Positions 27,525 to 37,408 of a DNA stretch of 64,000 nucleotides are shown piece by piece (position 1 is the first letter of the stretch; each line of letters begins with the position of its first letter). Under the pieces are notes generated by a model. The model was not told the DNA's origin. It did no database searches and saw only the letters and a list, made by a program, of their open reading frames with translations. Source of the DNA: Litchfieldia salsa (GTDB lineage Bacteria > Bacillota > Bacilli > Bacillales > Bacillaceae_L); NCBI RefSeq assembly GCF_900104555.1, contig NZ_FNJU01000004.1, forward strand, positions 265,143 through 329,142. The letters are read 5' to 3'. A program made the translations under genes and the position numbers.

Positions 27525-28559
27525 ATGGTTACTACTTCCGTTTCACAAAATAAACAGTTATTTATTCCGAAGAACTTTATAAAAGTCTTAATCCTTTCTA
27601 TTGTTTTACTCGGATTAAGTGTGTTGGCTTCTCTCGCTTTCGGATCTCGTACAGTAGGATGGACTGAACTAGTTAATGGTTTATTCCATCCTGATGTACA
27701 ATCCCACGGAGCAAATGTTGTTCGCCAAAGAATTGCTAGAACTGTATTTTGTATGATGTGTGGTGCAGCATTAGGAGTTTCTGGGGCTCTCATGCAATCT
27801 GTCACTCGTAATCCCATTGCAGATCCTAGCATACTAGGAGTTAACACAGGTGCGGCACTATTTGTCGTTTGTGGAATTTCCTTTTTTAATATTGGTTCAG
27901 CTAGTCAATACATTTGGTTTGCATTAGTAGGAGCGGTCATAACTGCCATTTTTGTATTCGGAATTGGTTCAATGGGGAGTGGCGGTGCCACGCCCCTTAA
28001 GCTCGTTTTAGCGGGTGCTGCTACAAGTGCTGCATTATCGTCTCTCGTAATGGCAATCATGATTCCTCGCTCAAACGTTATGGATCAATTTAGATTTTGG
28101 CAGGTAGGTAGCGTTGGTTCAGGCAACTGGGATTCAATCTCTATCTTTATTCCATTTCTTATTGTAGGATTGCTAATCGCATTATTCGCAGCGCCTGCAC
28201 TTAATGCAATCGCATTAGGTGATGAGGTTGCTACTGGTTTAGGCGTACGAACTGGCACACTTAGACTTATTGCTGCTTTTGGTGGTGTTCTGTTATGTGG
28301 TGTCGCAACTGCTTTAGCAGGACCTATTGGCTTTATTGGTTTACTAGCGACCCATGTAATGAGGCTCGTAATTGGTCCTGATTTACGCTATATTATACCT
28401 ATGTCAGCTCTTTCGGGTGCGATTATTTTAATCATATCAGATGTTTGTGGTAGACTTCTCGGTCAACCAGGGGAACTTGAAGTTGGTGTAGTTACAGCGT
28501 TTATTGGGGCTCCTATCTTAATCTTACTAACTATGAAAGCGAAAGTGCGGTCGTTATGA
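27525..28559 (+). CDS. Siderophore ABC transporter permease (FecCD family), first subunit
   Basis: Membrane protein of 344 residues, about nine to ten helices, PF01032. Typical segments: GAALGVSGALMQSVTRNPIADPSILGVN and GPIGFIGLLATHVMRL. The ATG directly abuts the stop of the binding-protein gene, and no strong site is visible, which suggests translational coupling. It pairs with the next gene as a heterodimeric channel. Confidence 0.93.
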   Translation: MVTTSVSQNKQLFIPKNFIKVLILSIVLLGLSVLASLAFGSRTVGWTELVNGLFHPDVQSHGANVVRQRIARTVFCMMCGAALGVSGALMQSVTRNPIADPSILGVNTGAALFVVCGISFFNIGSASQYIWFALVGAVITAIFVFGIGSMGSGGATPLKLVLAGAATSAALSSLVMAIMIPRSNVMDQFRFWQVGSVGSGNWDSISIFIPFLIVGLLIALFAAPALNAIALGDEVATGLGVRTGTLRLIAAFGGVLLCGVATALAGPIGFIGLLATHVMRLVIGPDLRYIIPMSALSGAIILIISDVCGRLLGQPGELEVGVVTAFIGAPILILLTMKAKVRSL

Positions 28560-29587
28560 TGAATGAATCTATGAATCTTATTATGAAAGGTAGACTAAAG
28601 AGACGTCGTCATTTTATCGTCATGACTTCCATACTTACACTCCTTGCTTTCGCCCTTTGCTGTACAATGCTTATGCTAGGGAATACAATTTATCCCGTTC
28701 AGGATGTCATTCGTGTACTACTCGGTGAAGAGGTCAAAGGTGCAACATTTACAATAGGTACGCTCCGCTTCCCGAGAATGGTTGCAGGTTTATTTGCTGG
28801 ATTTGCTTTCGGTGTTTCAGGCTATGTATTCCAGACCATGTTACGCAATCCACTAGCAAATCCAAATGTAATTGGAATAACAGCTGGTTCAAGTGCAGCA
28901 GCTGTTTTTTGTATCATTGTTCTTCATGCAAGTCATGCATTTGTTTCTGTTGCTTCTGTTATTGGCGGACTTGCTACAGTGTTCATTATTTTTCTATTAT
29001 CAAAGGGCTCTTCTTTTTCTATAGGTAGATTAATATTAATAGGAATAGGAATACAGGCCATGCTCAATGCAGTCATTTCTTATTTACTACTGATTGGGAA
29101 GCAACAAGATCTTCCTACTGCAATGAGATGGTTAAGTGGTAGTCTAAATGGTTCAAAAATGGAAAATCTATATCCTCTTATCATTACAGTTCTTATACTC
29201 TTACCTATCATCATCGCACTTGGGAAACGATTAGATATACTAGAGCTTGGAGAGCAAGCAGCAACTTCACTCGGAATTGATACAGATAAGACAAGACTGA
29301 TTCTGCTAATCAGTTCTGTACTTATCATTGCGTTAGCTACCGCTACAACAGGACCCATCGCCTTTGTTGCATTCCTTGCTGGACCTATCGCAAATAGACT
29401 GGTTGGTGTGGGATTTTCGAACATTATCCCAGCAGGTCTTGTTGGAATCATCTTAGTTTTAGCATCAGATCTTATTGGACAATTCGCATTCGTTACTAGA
29501 TACCCTGTAGGTGTCATCACAGGCATTCTTGGGGCGCCTTACTTGATCTATTTACTAATTCGAATGAATCGAAAGGGAGATTTATAG
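28556..29587 (+). CDS. Siderophore ABC transporter permease (FecCD family), second subunit
   Basis: Membrane protein of 343 residues of the same family (FGVSGYVFQTMLRNPLANPNVIGIT; GPIAFVAFLAGPIANRL). It overlaps the first permease gene by 4 bases and the ATPase start codon by 3. ATG at 28556 or 28559 could both be used. Confidence 0.93.
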   Translation: MMNESMNLIMKGRLKRRRHFIVMTSILTLLAFALCCTMLMLGNTIYPVQDVIRVLLGEEVKGATFTIGTLRFPRMVAGLFAGFAFGVSGYVFQTMLRNPLANPNVIGITAGSSAAAVFCIIVLHASHAFVSVASVIGGLATVFIIFLLSKGSSFSIGRLILIGIGIQAMLNAVISYLLLIGKQQDLPTAMRWLSGSLNGSKMENLYPLIITVLILLPIIIALGKRLDILELGEQAATSLGIDTDKTRLILLISSVLIIALATATTGPIAFVAFLAGPIANRLVGVGFSNIIPAGLVGIILVLASDLIGQFAFVTRYPVGVITGILGAPYLIYLLIRMNRKGDL

Positions 29588-30402
29588 TGAAAGCGACACA
29601 TACTTTTCAATCTGAAGGAATCACTGCTGGATACGATAATCAAACCATTCTCCATGATGTGAATCTATCCATTCCAAGTAATAAAATAAGCATCATTATT
29701 GGAGCTAATGGGTGTGGTAAATCAACACTACTTAAAACTATGGCGAGACTTATTAAACCTACTTCTGGGCAAGTTACATTGGACGGAAAGCCCATTACTA
29801 AAATTCCACCAAAACAGTTGGCACGCACGTTAGGTCTTTTACCTCAGTCACCAATTGTTCCTGAGGGGATAACCGTTTCAGATTTAGTTGGACGAGGAAG
29901 GTATCCACACCAAACATTTCTAAAAGGGTGGACAAAACAGGATTATGAAGCTGTTGCTGAAGCAATGGAGATTATGAATATCACTGAATTTGCAGATCGA
30001 AATATTGATGAGCTCTCAGGTGGACAAAGACAGCGTGTATGGATTGCGATGGCTCTGGCACAACAAACAGATATTTTGTTCCTTGATGAACCGACAACCT
30101 ATTTAGATATTACCTATCAAGTAGAAATTCTTGACCTTCTAACAGATCTTAACCGAATACACGGAACAACAATTGTTATGGTTCTTCATGATATCAACCT
30201 ATCTGCACGTTATGCAGACCATATCTTTGCCCTTCATAAAGGTAAACTTGTCTCAGAGGGAAAGCCTTCGAAAGTTATTACAAGCACATTGATTGAAGAC
30301 ATTTTTGGTCTTCGTTGCACTGTAATACCAGACCCTATTTCAGGCTCTCCTTCTGTTATACCGATAGGTCGACACCATAATAAATTGAAAATGTATTCTT
30401 AG
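29587..30402 (+). CDS. Siderophore ABC transporter ATP-binding protein (FepC/FhuC-like)
   Basis: ATPase of 271 residues with Walker A GANGCGKST (about 39-47), signature ELSGGQRQRVWIAMALAQ, Walker B ILFLDEPTTYLD and switch His VLHDIN. GTG start overlapping the stop of the permease gene, with GGGAG upstream. Completes the Fur-regulated operon. Confidence 0.93.
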   Translation: MKATHTFQSEGITAGYDNQTILHDVNLSIPSNKISIIIGANGCGKSTLLKTMARLIKPTSGQVTLDGKPITKIPPKQLARTLGLLPQSPIVPEGITVSDLVGRGRYPHQTFLKGWTKQDYEAVAEAMEIMNITEFADRNIDELSGGQRQRVWIAMALAQQTDILFLDEPTTYLDITYQVEILDLLTDLNRIHGTTIVMVLHDINLSARYADHIFALHKGKLVSEGKPSKVITSTLIEDIFGLRCTVIPDPISGSPSVIPIGRHHNKLKMYS

Positions 30403-30429
30403 GTAAGGATCACCTTCGTTAGTTAAATA

Positions 30430-30463
30430 AAATAGGCACTGGTAATTTACACCGGTGCCTTGT
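30430..30463. terminator. Bidirectional terminator between siderophore and Tad operons
   Basis: Stem AGGCACTGGT / ACCGGTGCCT (30434-30443 with 30451-30460); T-rich on the minus side (ATTTTATTT), weak on the plus side. Confidence 0.65.
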
Positions 30464-30523
30464 AAGTATTACAGACTATAGTAATTTTTTTATTCTTCCA
30501 TTTTTTCAAGTCTATTGCCTTCA

Positions 30524-31462
30524 TTATCCTCCGAGTCCACCCATGGCTAATTTAACAATCAATGGTCCTAATACAACGATAAATAATGAAGGGAAAATAA
30601 ACAGAATCATTGGAAATAGCATTTTTACTGGTGCTTTCATTGCCTGCTCTCTAGCAGCCTCTCGTCTTTGTTCTCTAATTCTTGTGGTCAGACTTTTAAG
30701 TACTTTTGCCATTCCTACACCTAATTGGTCTGCTTGAATTAAAGATGTCAATACACTTTGCAGAGCTTCTGATGCCACTCTCATTTTAAGCTCGTAAAAG
30801 GCTTCTCTTCTTGTTTTTCCTCGTTTCATATCATCAAGTGCAACAAGAAACTCTTCAGATAAAGGTCCTCTCTTCTTTCTACAAACTGTTGCTAAAGCAG
30901 AATCTAATCCCACTCCTGCTTCAATTAATAGATTTACTGTATCGAAGAAATCAGGCATATCCTTATTTATTTCTTTAATACGCATTGTCTTTTTCTTAGC
31001 TAGAAAAAATAGTGGGTACCTCAAACCAAGAAAGCCTATTGCAAATGCCAGTATAAAGATCATCGGTTTTTTATCTGCTAAAGGAGTAAAAAGTACCAAT
31101 ACAAGAAAGCCTCCACCTAAGCTAATTAGTATTTGGATTAGCCTAAACTCAACTGCTGTTACTTTAGAAGATAACCCAGCATCTCGGATTAGGCGAGTTA
31201 AATTTTTCCGCTCGATTGCTGGCGTTTTCTTCTCCATTTGTTCAATTCCTTGCTTCCATAAGTCCTTAACCCAAGATGAATGTCTTTTATTTAAATTTGC
31301 CATTTTGTTCTTTTCAGTTTCTCTCATAGAACTGGTTAATTGGAAGTAATCTTCTACTTTCTTTTCAAAAGAAATCCTCTTACCAAAAATGGTAAATGAT
31401 ATAGCAGCAAAAATTAACATAAAAAAGATAGCAGTAGCTATTAAAAAAAATAAAGTAAGCAT
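30524..31462 (-). CDS. tadC: Tad pilus inner-membrane platform protein TadC
   Basis: The protein of about 312 residues has a T2SSF domain (PF00482) in the second half (LLIEAGVGLDSALATVCRKKRGPLSEEF) and three or four hydrophobic helices (N-terminal, about 115-160, C-terminal). With TadB it forms the membrane platform on which the TadA ATPase works. Last gene of the tad operon; ATG at 31462 sits 3 bases after the TadB stop with GAGGTG upstream. Confidence 0.88.
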   Translation of the reverse strand: MLTLFFLIATAIFFMLIFAAISFTIFGKRISFEKKVEDYFQLTSSMRETEKNKMANLNKRHSSWVKDLWKQGIEQMEKKTPAIERKNLTRLIRDAGLSSKVTAVEFRLIQILISLGGGFLVLVLFTPLADKKPMIFILAFAIGFLGLRYPLFFLAKKKTMRIKEINKDMPDFFDTVNLLIEAGVGLDSALATVCRKKRGPLSEEFLVALDDMKRGKTRREAFYELKMRVASEALQSVLTSLIQADQLGVGMAKVLKSLTTRIREQRREAAREQAMKAPVKMLFPMILFIFPSLFIVVLGPLIVKLAMGGLGG

Positions 31463-31465
31463 CAA

Positions 31466-32425
31466 TTACACCTCAATTTGGACAATCTTTTGTATTAAAA
31501 ACCATCCCAAAATGACAAATATTATAGCTGTAACAAGTAAGGCAATTCCTAAAGGGTTAGAAATTAACGGCATAAAATATTCAGGATTTATTAAGTATAG
31601 ATACACTCCTAGTACTATTGGAAGTAAAGTAATAATCCAGGATGACATTTTCCCCTGTGCTGTTAATGTGTTCAGTTCTGCTAGAATTCTAACTCTACCT
31701 CTGATGGTATCTTCCATTGTTTCTAACAATTCTGCCAGGTTCCCACCACTTTTTCGTTGAGCAATCATCGCTTGCAACGCTACTTCCAATTCTTTATTGG
31801 GTAAACGGTGAATAAGTCCTTCAAAGACCTCTTCCATTGGAATCCCAAGACTTATTTCACGAATTGAACGATCGAATTCAGGACCTAATGGATCTGGCAT
31901 TTCCCTTGCTGCCAACTGTAGAGCTTGTATAAAACTAAATCCTGCCCTCATTGAGTTTGACATCATACCTAAGGTATCGATTAATTGCAGTGGAAGTAAC
32001 TGTAATCTCTTCTTCCTTCGTTGTTTCATCAACAATACTGGTACTGTAAACCCTATCAAAATACCAATCAAACTAATAAACCATTGAACCCCGATTACGG
32101 TACATAACAATCCGGAAGTCAACGCCCCTAATATCCGATAAGCAAAAAACTCTTCGGGCTTTAATGAACTACCGGCCTGTTGTAATAATATTTCATTTTT
32201 CTTATTAAATTGTAATCCTTTAAAAGATCTTGATAATATTGCGACTTGCTTTTTTAGAAAACTTTCCTTATTTCTTTTCTCATTTTTATTTTCCACCACT
32301 TCAATGGGGATATATGCATTAACTCTTCGATTAAAATGACTTTTCTTCTTATATATAGATGCAATTAAAAAGAAGAGAATGGTTACGATGACAAACACAC
32401 AAAATGCTTTTAATAATTCATCCAT
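31466..32425 (-). CDS. tadB: Tad pilus inner-membrane platform protein TadB
   Basis: The protein of about 319 residues has one N-terminal helix, two more near 85-125, the T2SSF domain (MSNSMRAGFSFIQALQLAAREMPDPLGPEF in part) and two C-terminal helices. I chose ATG 32425, which follows GGAGAG and the tadA stop, over the longer frame starting at 32470 inside tadA. Partner of TadC. Confidence 0.88.
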   Translation of the reverse strand: MDELLKAFCVFVIVTILFFLIASIYKKKSHFNRRVNAYIPIEVVENKNEKRNKESFLKKQVAILSRSFKGLQFNKKNEILLQQAGSSLKPEEFFAYRILGALTSGLLCTVIGVQWFISLIGILIGFTVPVLLMKQRRKKRLQLLPLQLIDTLGMMSNSMRAGFSFIQALQLAAREMPDPLGPEFDRSIREISLGIPMEEVFEGLIHRLPNKELEVALQAMIAQRKSGGNLAELLETMEDTIRGRVRILAELNTLTAQGKMSSWIITLLPIVLGVYLYLINPEYFMPLISNPLGIALLVTAIIFVILGWFLIQKIVQIEV

Positions 32426-32426
32426 T

Positions 32427-33767
32427 CTACCACTCTCCATTAAACCAAGATGATGGTAATATAAAGCCATTTACTTCTAATTGATCTGAGACTTTAGGTC
32501 TAATACCTGTTGACATAAATTTCCCTTCAATCTTTCCTTCTAGAGAAAAACCTTTCTCTTTATATATGAATATATCTTGTAATACTATGGTTTCTCCTTC
32601 CATTCCCAGGACTTCCGTTATATGAGTAATTTTCCTAGATCCATCCTTCATTCTAACTTGCTGAACAATTAAATCGATTGCATTAGCTATTTGCTCACGT
32701 ATAGCACGGACTGGCAAATCAAATCCCGCCATAAGAACCATGGTCTCTAATCGAGCAATCATATCGCGTGGTGAGTTAGCATGTCCAGTACTTAAACTTC
32801 CATCATGCCCAGTGTTCATGGCCTGAAGCATATCTAGTGCTTCTGCACCGCGCACCTCACCTACTACTATTCGGTCAGGACGCATACGGAGTGCATTCCT
32901 CACTAGATCACGGATTGAAATCTCACCCTTTCCTTCAATATTAGGTGGTCGAGATTCTAATGAAACGATGTGTTCCTGTGTAAGTCTAAGTTCAGCTGCA
33001 TCTTCAATTGTTACAATTCTCTCATCAGAAGGAATAAACGAGGATAATACGTTTAATGAAGATGTTTTTCCAGATCCAGTTCCCCCACTAATAAAAATAT
33101 TAAGTCTTGCCTTTACAGACATTTCTATAAATTTTCCCATTTCTTCACTTAATGTGCCGAATTGTACCAAATCATGTATTGTAAAGGGAGTGTCAGAGAA
33201 CTTACGGATTGTTAAAGATGGACCCTTTAAAGAAAGAGGTGGAATGATAGCATTTACCCGTGAACCATCTGGCAGTCGAGCATCAACCATTGGAGAACTC
33301 TCATCTACACGACGACCAATAGGAGATACTATCTTTTCAATTATCCGACTGACATGCTCATCGTCTCTAAATAATAAGTTACTTTTTATCAGTTTTCCGT
33401 TTTGTTCATAGTACACATCTAATGGGCCATTTACCATCACCTCTGATATAGTTGGATCTTCTAGTAATGGAGTTATTGGGCCGTATCCTAATAAATCATG
33501 TTGAACATCTTCAATTAGTTGTTTTTTTTCCTCGAATGTTAAACGACCACCCTCTTGACTAATAAAAGCCTCTCCAAGGTCTTTAATCTTTCTTTTCTCT
33601 TCTTCTACATTACTATTTAGCAACTTTTTTAATTCCTCGACTAGGTGAGTATGAAGTTTCATTTCCAGTTCACGATAATCCACTGATTTTATAACTTTAA
33701 TTGCCTTCTTTTCTGTAAGATGGTTTTTGACTACTTTCTCCTTATCTATTTGTTTAAATAATGACAT
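32427..33767 (-). CDS. tadA: Tad pilus assembly ATPase TadA (CpaF family)
   Basis: Secretion ATPase of 446 residues (PF00437) that drives Flp pilus assembly and probably retraction. Walker A GGTGSGKTSSLN lies at about 230, the Asp box TIEDAAELRL and Walker B RPDRIVVGEVRGAEA follow, with the His box TGHDGSLSTGHANS. Start ATG after AGGTGG. It stands between tadZ and tadB in one operon. Confidence 0.93.
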   Translation of the reverse strand: MSLFKQIDKEKVVKNHLTEKKAIKVIKSVDYRELEMKLHTHLVEELKKLLNSNVEEEKRKIKDLGEAFISQEGGRLTFEEKKQLIEDVQHDLLGYGPITPLLEDPTISEVMVNGPLDVYYEQNGKLIKSNLLFRDDEHVSRIIEKIVSPIGRRVDESSPMVDARLPDGSRVNAIIPPLSLKGPSLTIRKFSDTPFTIHDLVQFGTLSEEMGKFIEMSVKARLNIFISGGTGSGKTSSLNVLSSFIPSDERIVTIEDAAELRLTQEHIVSLESRPPNIEGKGEISIRDLVRNALRMRPDRIVVGEVRGAEALDMLQAMNTGHDGSLSTGHANSPRDMIARLETMVLMAGFDLPVRAIREQIANAIDLIVQQVRMKDGSRKITHITEVLGMEGETIVLQDIFIYKEKGFSLEGKIEGKFMSTGIRPKVSDQLEVNGFILPSSWFNGEW

Positions 33768-33788
33768 GCTTTCACCACCTTTTTCTAA

Positions 33789-34958
33789 TTAATATGCGAT
33801 AGCTCTCTTACTTCTTGGTTCAATTATTGGATCCACCTGACTAACTAAGATTTTATTCGCTAACATTAGAACTCCTTTAGATATTGGACTCCTTGTATGA
33901 GATAATACAAAAGGTATTCCACTACTTATCGAATTATTTACAATTGTCTCTTGATAAGGTAATTGGAAAAAGAACTCCTTACCCATGATTTGTTCTATTT
34001 TCTTAAATTCAAGCTTTTTGTTTTTCGGATCTTGATTCATTATAAGTTTAACCTTTTCACTTTGCTGAAAAGTTTCTAGAGTCTCTAAAAATAATTTATT
34101 CCTCTTTAGGACTGGTAAATCATTTGATAGTAATAATAGAATATCTTCTGACATTTCTAGGCAGCTAAGAAGAACTTCAGATAAGTAGGAAGGAGCATCA
34201 ATGATAATCACATCACATAGTCTTTTTAATTCTTTAATTGCAGTCCTTAGATGGACATCTGTGATCATTTCAAAGAATTCTGGTCTTGGTGGTGCCGCTA
34301 AAATTGATACTCCCGATTTATGTGTCATTACATACTTATCAATTGCAAAATTATTGTGTTCATATCCTTCTTTTACCCATTCGTAAATGGTTAATTTTGG
34401 ATTTAAATCCATGTACATTGCTACATCACCAAATTGTAAATTACCATCTACTACGATTACCTTTTTACCTTGTTTGGCAAGAGCCGCTGCCAGGTTAACA
34501 CTTACTGTCGTACGACCACTTCCTCCTTTTGGGCTACAAATAGAAATTACCTTACTATTTTTAGCAATCCTAAAAACTGAACCATTATCTTTCTTTTCTC
34601 TATAATTCATAAACCCTTCTGCTTGCTTAATTACCTCCTCTCTTTCCTCAGAATCTGCTGAAATCCTAAGAAGATTGGAAGCCCCTACATGCATCGCCTT
34701 TTTAATATTTTCCATATTATCTGGAACGATTAAAATTAAGTAAGCGTGTGGATATGTAGTTGAAAGTTCTTTTGCTAAATCATAGACATTATAAACCGTA
34801 TTAGCCTTTAAAAATAAAACAGGAAATTCTATTTGACTTAATTGATTACTTAAATCCTCTAATTGATAAATAGTGAGCAATGTATGTTTTCTTTTACTAA
34901 GAGCAATTTCAATTGCCTCTGCTGGTGAATTGGTATCTGAAAAATATAACCATTGCAT
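33789..34958 (-). CDS. tadZ: TadZ/CpaE-like pilus localisation ATPase
   Basis: The protein of 389 residues has an N-terminal receiver-like domain (about 1-120), without an obvious phosphorylation triad, and a ParA/MinD-type ATPase domain with deviant Walker A CSPKGGSGRTTVSVNLA at about 142. TadZ positions the pilus machine in the cell. Its ATG overlaps the stop of the cpaB gene (TAATG). Confidence 0.85.
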   Translation of the reverse strand: MQWLYFSDTNSPAEAIEIALSKRKHTLLTIYQLEDLSNQLSQIEFPVLFLKANTVYNVYDLAKELSTTYPHAYLILIVPDNMENIKKAMHVGASNLLRISADSEEREEVIKQAEGFMNYREKKDNGSVFRIAKNSKVISICSPKGGSGRTTVSVNLAAALAKQGKKVIVVDGNLQFGDVAMYMDLNPKLTIYEWVKEGYEHNNFAIDKYVMTHKSGVSILAAPPRPEFFEMITDVHLRTAIKELKRLCDVIIIDAPSYLSEVLLSCLEMSEDILLLLSNDLPVLKRNKLFLETLETFQQSEKVKLIMNQDPKNKKLEFKKIEQIMGKEFFFQLPYQETIVNNSISSGIPFVLSHTRSPISKGVLMLANKILVSQVDPIIEPRSKRAIAY

Positions 34959-35533
34959 TATTCGGATTCTCCTTCCTTAATCATTTCTCTTGTTTGTTGT
35001 ACCTTTTCTTTTTTCACGGATTGATCCTCTGAATTACGTAACATAAAATAAAAACCGTCTTTATCTCTTGAGGCCAAACTAAGTAAGACTCCTTCTTCAG
35101 GCGTTACTTCAACCGTAACCATTTCATATCTAAGGGCTTCCTCTTCACCATCAGCTGCTTTTCCAGTCCCTAGAACTTTCACATTTTGTAAAATTAAAAC
35201 TGCAGTCCGATATTCTTTATTTGTTTGCTCATCTTTAGTAGATTCATAAGCAATAATATCAACATGGGAGCTAGACTTTATATATCCAGAAACCCCTTGT
35301 TCCATTGCAGCCCTTAAAGAGATTGCCCGCTTCCCTTCACTTACTGGAATTATTGGATTAGGAAAATTTTTATCAATTTCTTCTTTCTCCTCTTCTGTTA
35401 CAGCTGACTTCAATTCTGCTGTTACAACCGTGGAGGCTGGTTCAACAGTTGCATCAGACATTACCACATAAGCAAATAATGCCGCAGTCACACCAAAAAT
35501 AAACGACCACATCCAAATACGTTTTGTCCTCAT
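34958..35533 (-). CDS. cpaB: Short CpaB/RcpC-like Flp pilus protein
   Basis: The protein of 191 residues has one N-terminal membrane helix (about 8-26) and the CpaB signature GKRAISLRAAMEQGVSGYIKSSSHVDII (in part), followed by a beta-rich region. It lacks most of the SAF half that usually precedes this motif; typical CpaB/RcpC proteins are 230-300 residues, so it is a reduced form. It acts outside the membrane in pilus assembly. AGGAGG precedes the ATG. Confidence 0.75.
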   Translation of the reverse strand: MRTKRIWMWSFIFGVTAALFAYVVMSDATVEPASTVVTAELKSAVTEEEKEEIDKNFPNPIIPVSEGKRAISLRAAMEQGVSGYIKSSSHVDIIAYESTKDEQTNKEYRTAVLILQNVKVLGTGKAADGEEEALRYEMVTVEVTPEEGVLLSLASRDKDGFYFMLRNSEDQSVKKEKVQQTREMIKEGESE

Positions 35534-35562
35534 AAAGTCCTCCTAGGCGTACCTACTATTTT

Positions 35563-36471
35563 TCACTCAACCAACTTTACACCATATAAACTAAACTCTG
35601 AACCAGTCAAACCTATCTCACCCGCAGTTATTGTCTTTATGAATTTCCCTACAATTCGTTTAGGTTCTAATATATCTTCTACCCAATATGCCGCTAACCC
35701 CACAACAGGAACTGTGTCCCTTCCCTGAGCATCATCCCAAGAATCAATAACCATTACATAGATTACACGCGAACATGTATTATCTGCTGTCGCAGGATCT
35801 TGACAATGTGGTTTATTTGCATCACGATCTATTAACTCTTGAAAAGCACTTTTTACTGGACCCCACTTTTGACCAGGCTCTGTAACAACCGATTGCAAAC
35901 TACCAACTGAAACTTCGGAACCATTTAATATGCCATTTGCTAACTCATTGGCACCACTTCCACCCAATGCAAGATAGCCACAGTTCCCACTGGCATTCCC
36001 TGTATTAGCACATTTTAACTCTGTACCATTAGGAATAGAATCCTTTTCCACAGCAATTGGAGTGATACCCCTGCCCGTTTGTAAAGGAGCAACAACTGCT
36101 CGTGCTGATGCAGTTACTTCTATATTTTCTATACCAAGAATACTTAAAAACGTCATAGGAACAGTTACTTGTTCTGCTACTTTAATAGAATCACTTGTTG
36201 TAGTAAATTGACTATTCTCCAACGGATAAGAGTTTTTTTGCGATAATTCCTTGGCCACAGTAATTGCCTGTGCCTCACTATTTCGAATTACTTGAGCTCC
36301 AGCAAGTACAGCTGCATCAAGTGCTTTTTGAAGAGAGGCCTTCTCGGAGTAAACTTTTCCTACATCAACGGAAAGCGCAGTAGCTCCCATAAGAAACCCC
36401 ATTGAAAGTGCGACTACTAATACTACATTCCCTGTTTGATTACGAAGTATAATTGACATTATCTTTTTCAT
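35563..36471 (-). CDS. tadG: TadG-like pseudopilin with Tad domain
   Basis: Protein of 302 residues. The N-terminal Tad domain (PF13400) NQTGNVVLVVALSMGFLMGATALSVDVGKVYSEKASLQKALDAAVLAGAQ (in part, about 11-60) carries the membrane helix. The extracellular part has four cysteines, two of them near 153-163 (CANTGNASGNC) and two near 223-233 (CQDPATADNTC), likely disulfide-linked. The usual von Willebrand domain of long TadG proteins is absent. It starts 2 bases after tadE. Confidence 0.8.
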   Translation of the reverse strand: MKKIMSIILRNQTGNVVLVVALSMGFLMGATALSVDVGKVYSEKASLQKALDAAVLAGAQVIRNSEAQAITVAKELSQKNSYPLENSQFTTTSDSIKVAEQVTVPMTFLSILGIENIEVTASARAVVAPLQTGRGITPIAVEKDSIPNGTELKCANTGNASGNCGYLALGGSGANELANGILNGSEVSVGSLQSVVTEPGQKWGPVKSAFQELIDRDANKPHCQDPATADNTCSRVIYVMVIDSWDDAQGRDTVPVVGLAAYWVEDILEPKRIVGKFIKTITAGEIGLTGSEFSLYGVKLVE

Positions 36472-36473
36472 AG

Positions 36474-36827
36474 TTATTCTATCCTCATAATGGTTGTATT
36501 TGTTAAATTATAAGGACTAAAAAGAGAGCCAATTACAGGCGTTATAAACGTCATGGGATATGTAATGATAATTTGTGCTTCCCCTCCAGATGTTGTATAG
36601 GCAACCTGGGAAGCTGTAAGGTTAATGCTTGCACCATTTGCCACTGCTACATCCACAACATCGGCACTACCAATGCTGGCAGCTCTTGCTGCCTCACGTC
36701 CAGCATGATCAACGGTTAAATAAGCATGAAATACTCGACCGAAATCAACGATTCCAAACAAGAGAAATAACAACATTGGTAGTACCAATGCAAATTCTAC
36801 AAGTGATTGTCCGCTCTGTTTTTTCAC
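36474..36827 (-). CDS. tadE: TadE-like pseudopilin
   Basis: Protein of about 117 residues (PF07811). KKQSG|QSLVEFALVLP matches a prepilin-type site, with Glu and Phe at +5 and +6 after the glycine, followed by a membrane helix; it should be cut by TadV. I place the start at GTG 36827, which overlaps the tadV stop (TAGTG) behind GGTGGAG; a longer TTG frame begins at 36842. Confidence 0.85.
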   Translation of the reverse strand: MKKQSGQSLVEFALVLPMLLFLLFGIVDFGRVFHAYLTVDHAGREAARAASIGSADVVDVAVANGASINLTASQVAYTTSGGEAQIIITYPMTFITPVIGSLFSPYNLTNTTIMRIE

Positions 36828-37336
36828 TACACTCCACCCCAAATAATTGTTAATACAGTTCCTAATACTATAGGTACTCCATATGGAAATACTATTTTGT
36901 CTTTGCTTTTTTCGTTTAGAGTAATATTTCCCTGACTATCTTTTAATGATGGCACCATAATACCGACATTCTTAACCGTATCAAGGTATCCTCGATTTCT
37001 TATAATTAAAAACAAGGAAATCACCCCACCAATAATGGATATATAGACAAATGCCTTCATGATAAACATTGCCCCCATTAAGGAGCCAATTGCTGACATT
37101 AGCTTTACATCGCCTGCTCCCATCCCTCCTAATATAAACGGAATTAACAGAAGTCCAAAGCCAACCACAAAACCGAACCCACTAAATAAAAAACCACTCC
37201 ACCCGTTAGCAATAGAATGATAAATGACTCCATATAGGATTGTTGGAAGTGTAATAATATTTAAGATCTTTCTTTCTTTTATATCTGTAATAAATGATAT
37301 GAATAATGCAATAAATAAAATTGGATAAATGAACAA
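36827..37336 (-). CDS. tadV: Prepilin peptidase TadV/CpaA (A24 family)
   Basis: Membrane aspartic protease of 169 residues with about six helices. The two catalytic aspartates stand in SFITDIKERKILN (about residue 17) and in GGMGAGDVKLMSAIG (about 77), the A24 GxGD motif. It processes Flp, TadE and possibly TadG. Start is TTG with GAAGGTG upstream. Confidence 0.9.
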   Translation of the reverse strand: MFIYPILFIALFISFITDIKERKILNIITLPTILYGVIYHSIANGWSGFLFSGFGFVVGFGLLLIPFILGGMGAGDVKLMSAIGSLMGAMFIMKAFVYISIIGGVISLFLIIRNRGYLDTVKNVGIMVPSLKDSQGNITLNEKSKDKIVFPYGVPIVLGTVLTIIWGGV

Positions 37337-37362
37337 AAGAACACACCTTCTTTTTAAAAGTA

Positions 37363-37388
37363 GAGCCCTGCTTTTTTAAGCAGGGCAC
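37363..37388 (-). terminator. Intercistronic hairpin between flp and tadV
   Basis: GCCCTGCTT / AAGCAGGGC (37365-37373 with 37378-37386), followed on the minus strand by CTACTTTTAAAAAG. It probably acts as a partial terminator or RNA-stabilising stem so that the major pilin flp is made in excess over the machine. Confidence 0.65.
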
Positions 37389-37408
37389 TTACCTCCCTTT
37401 TATCTGGC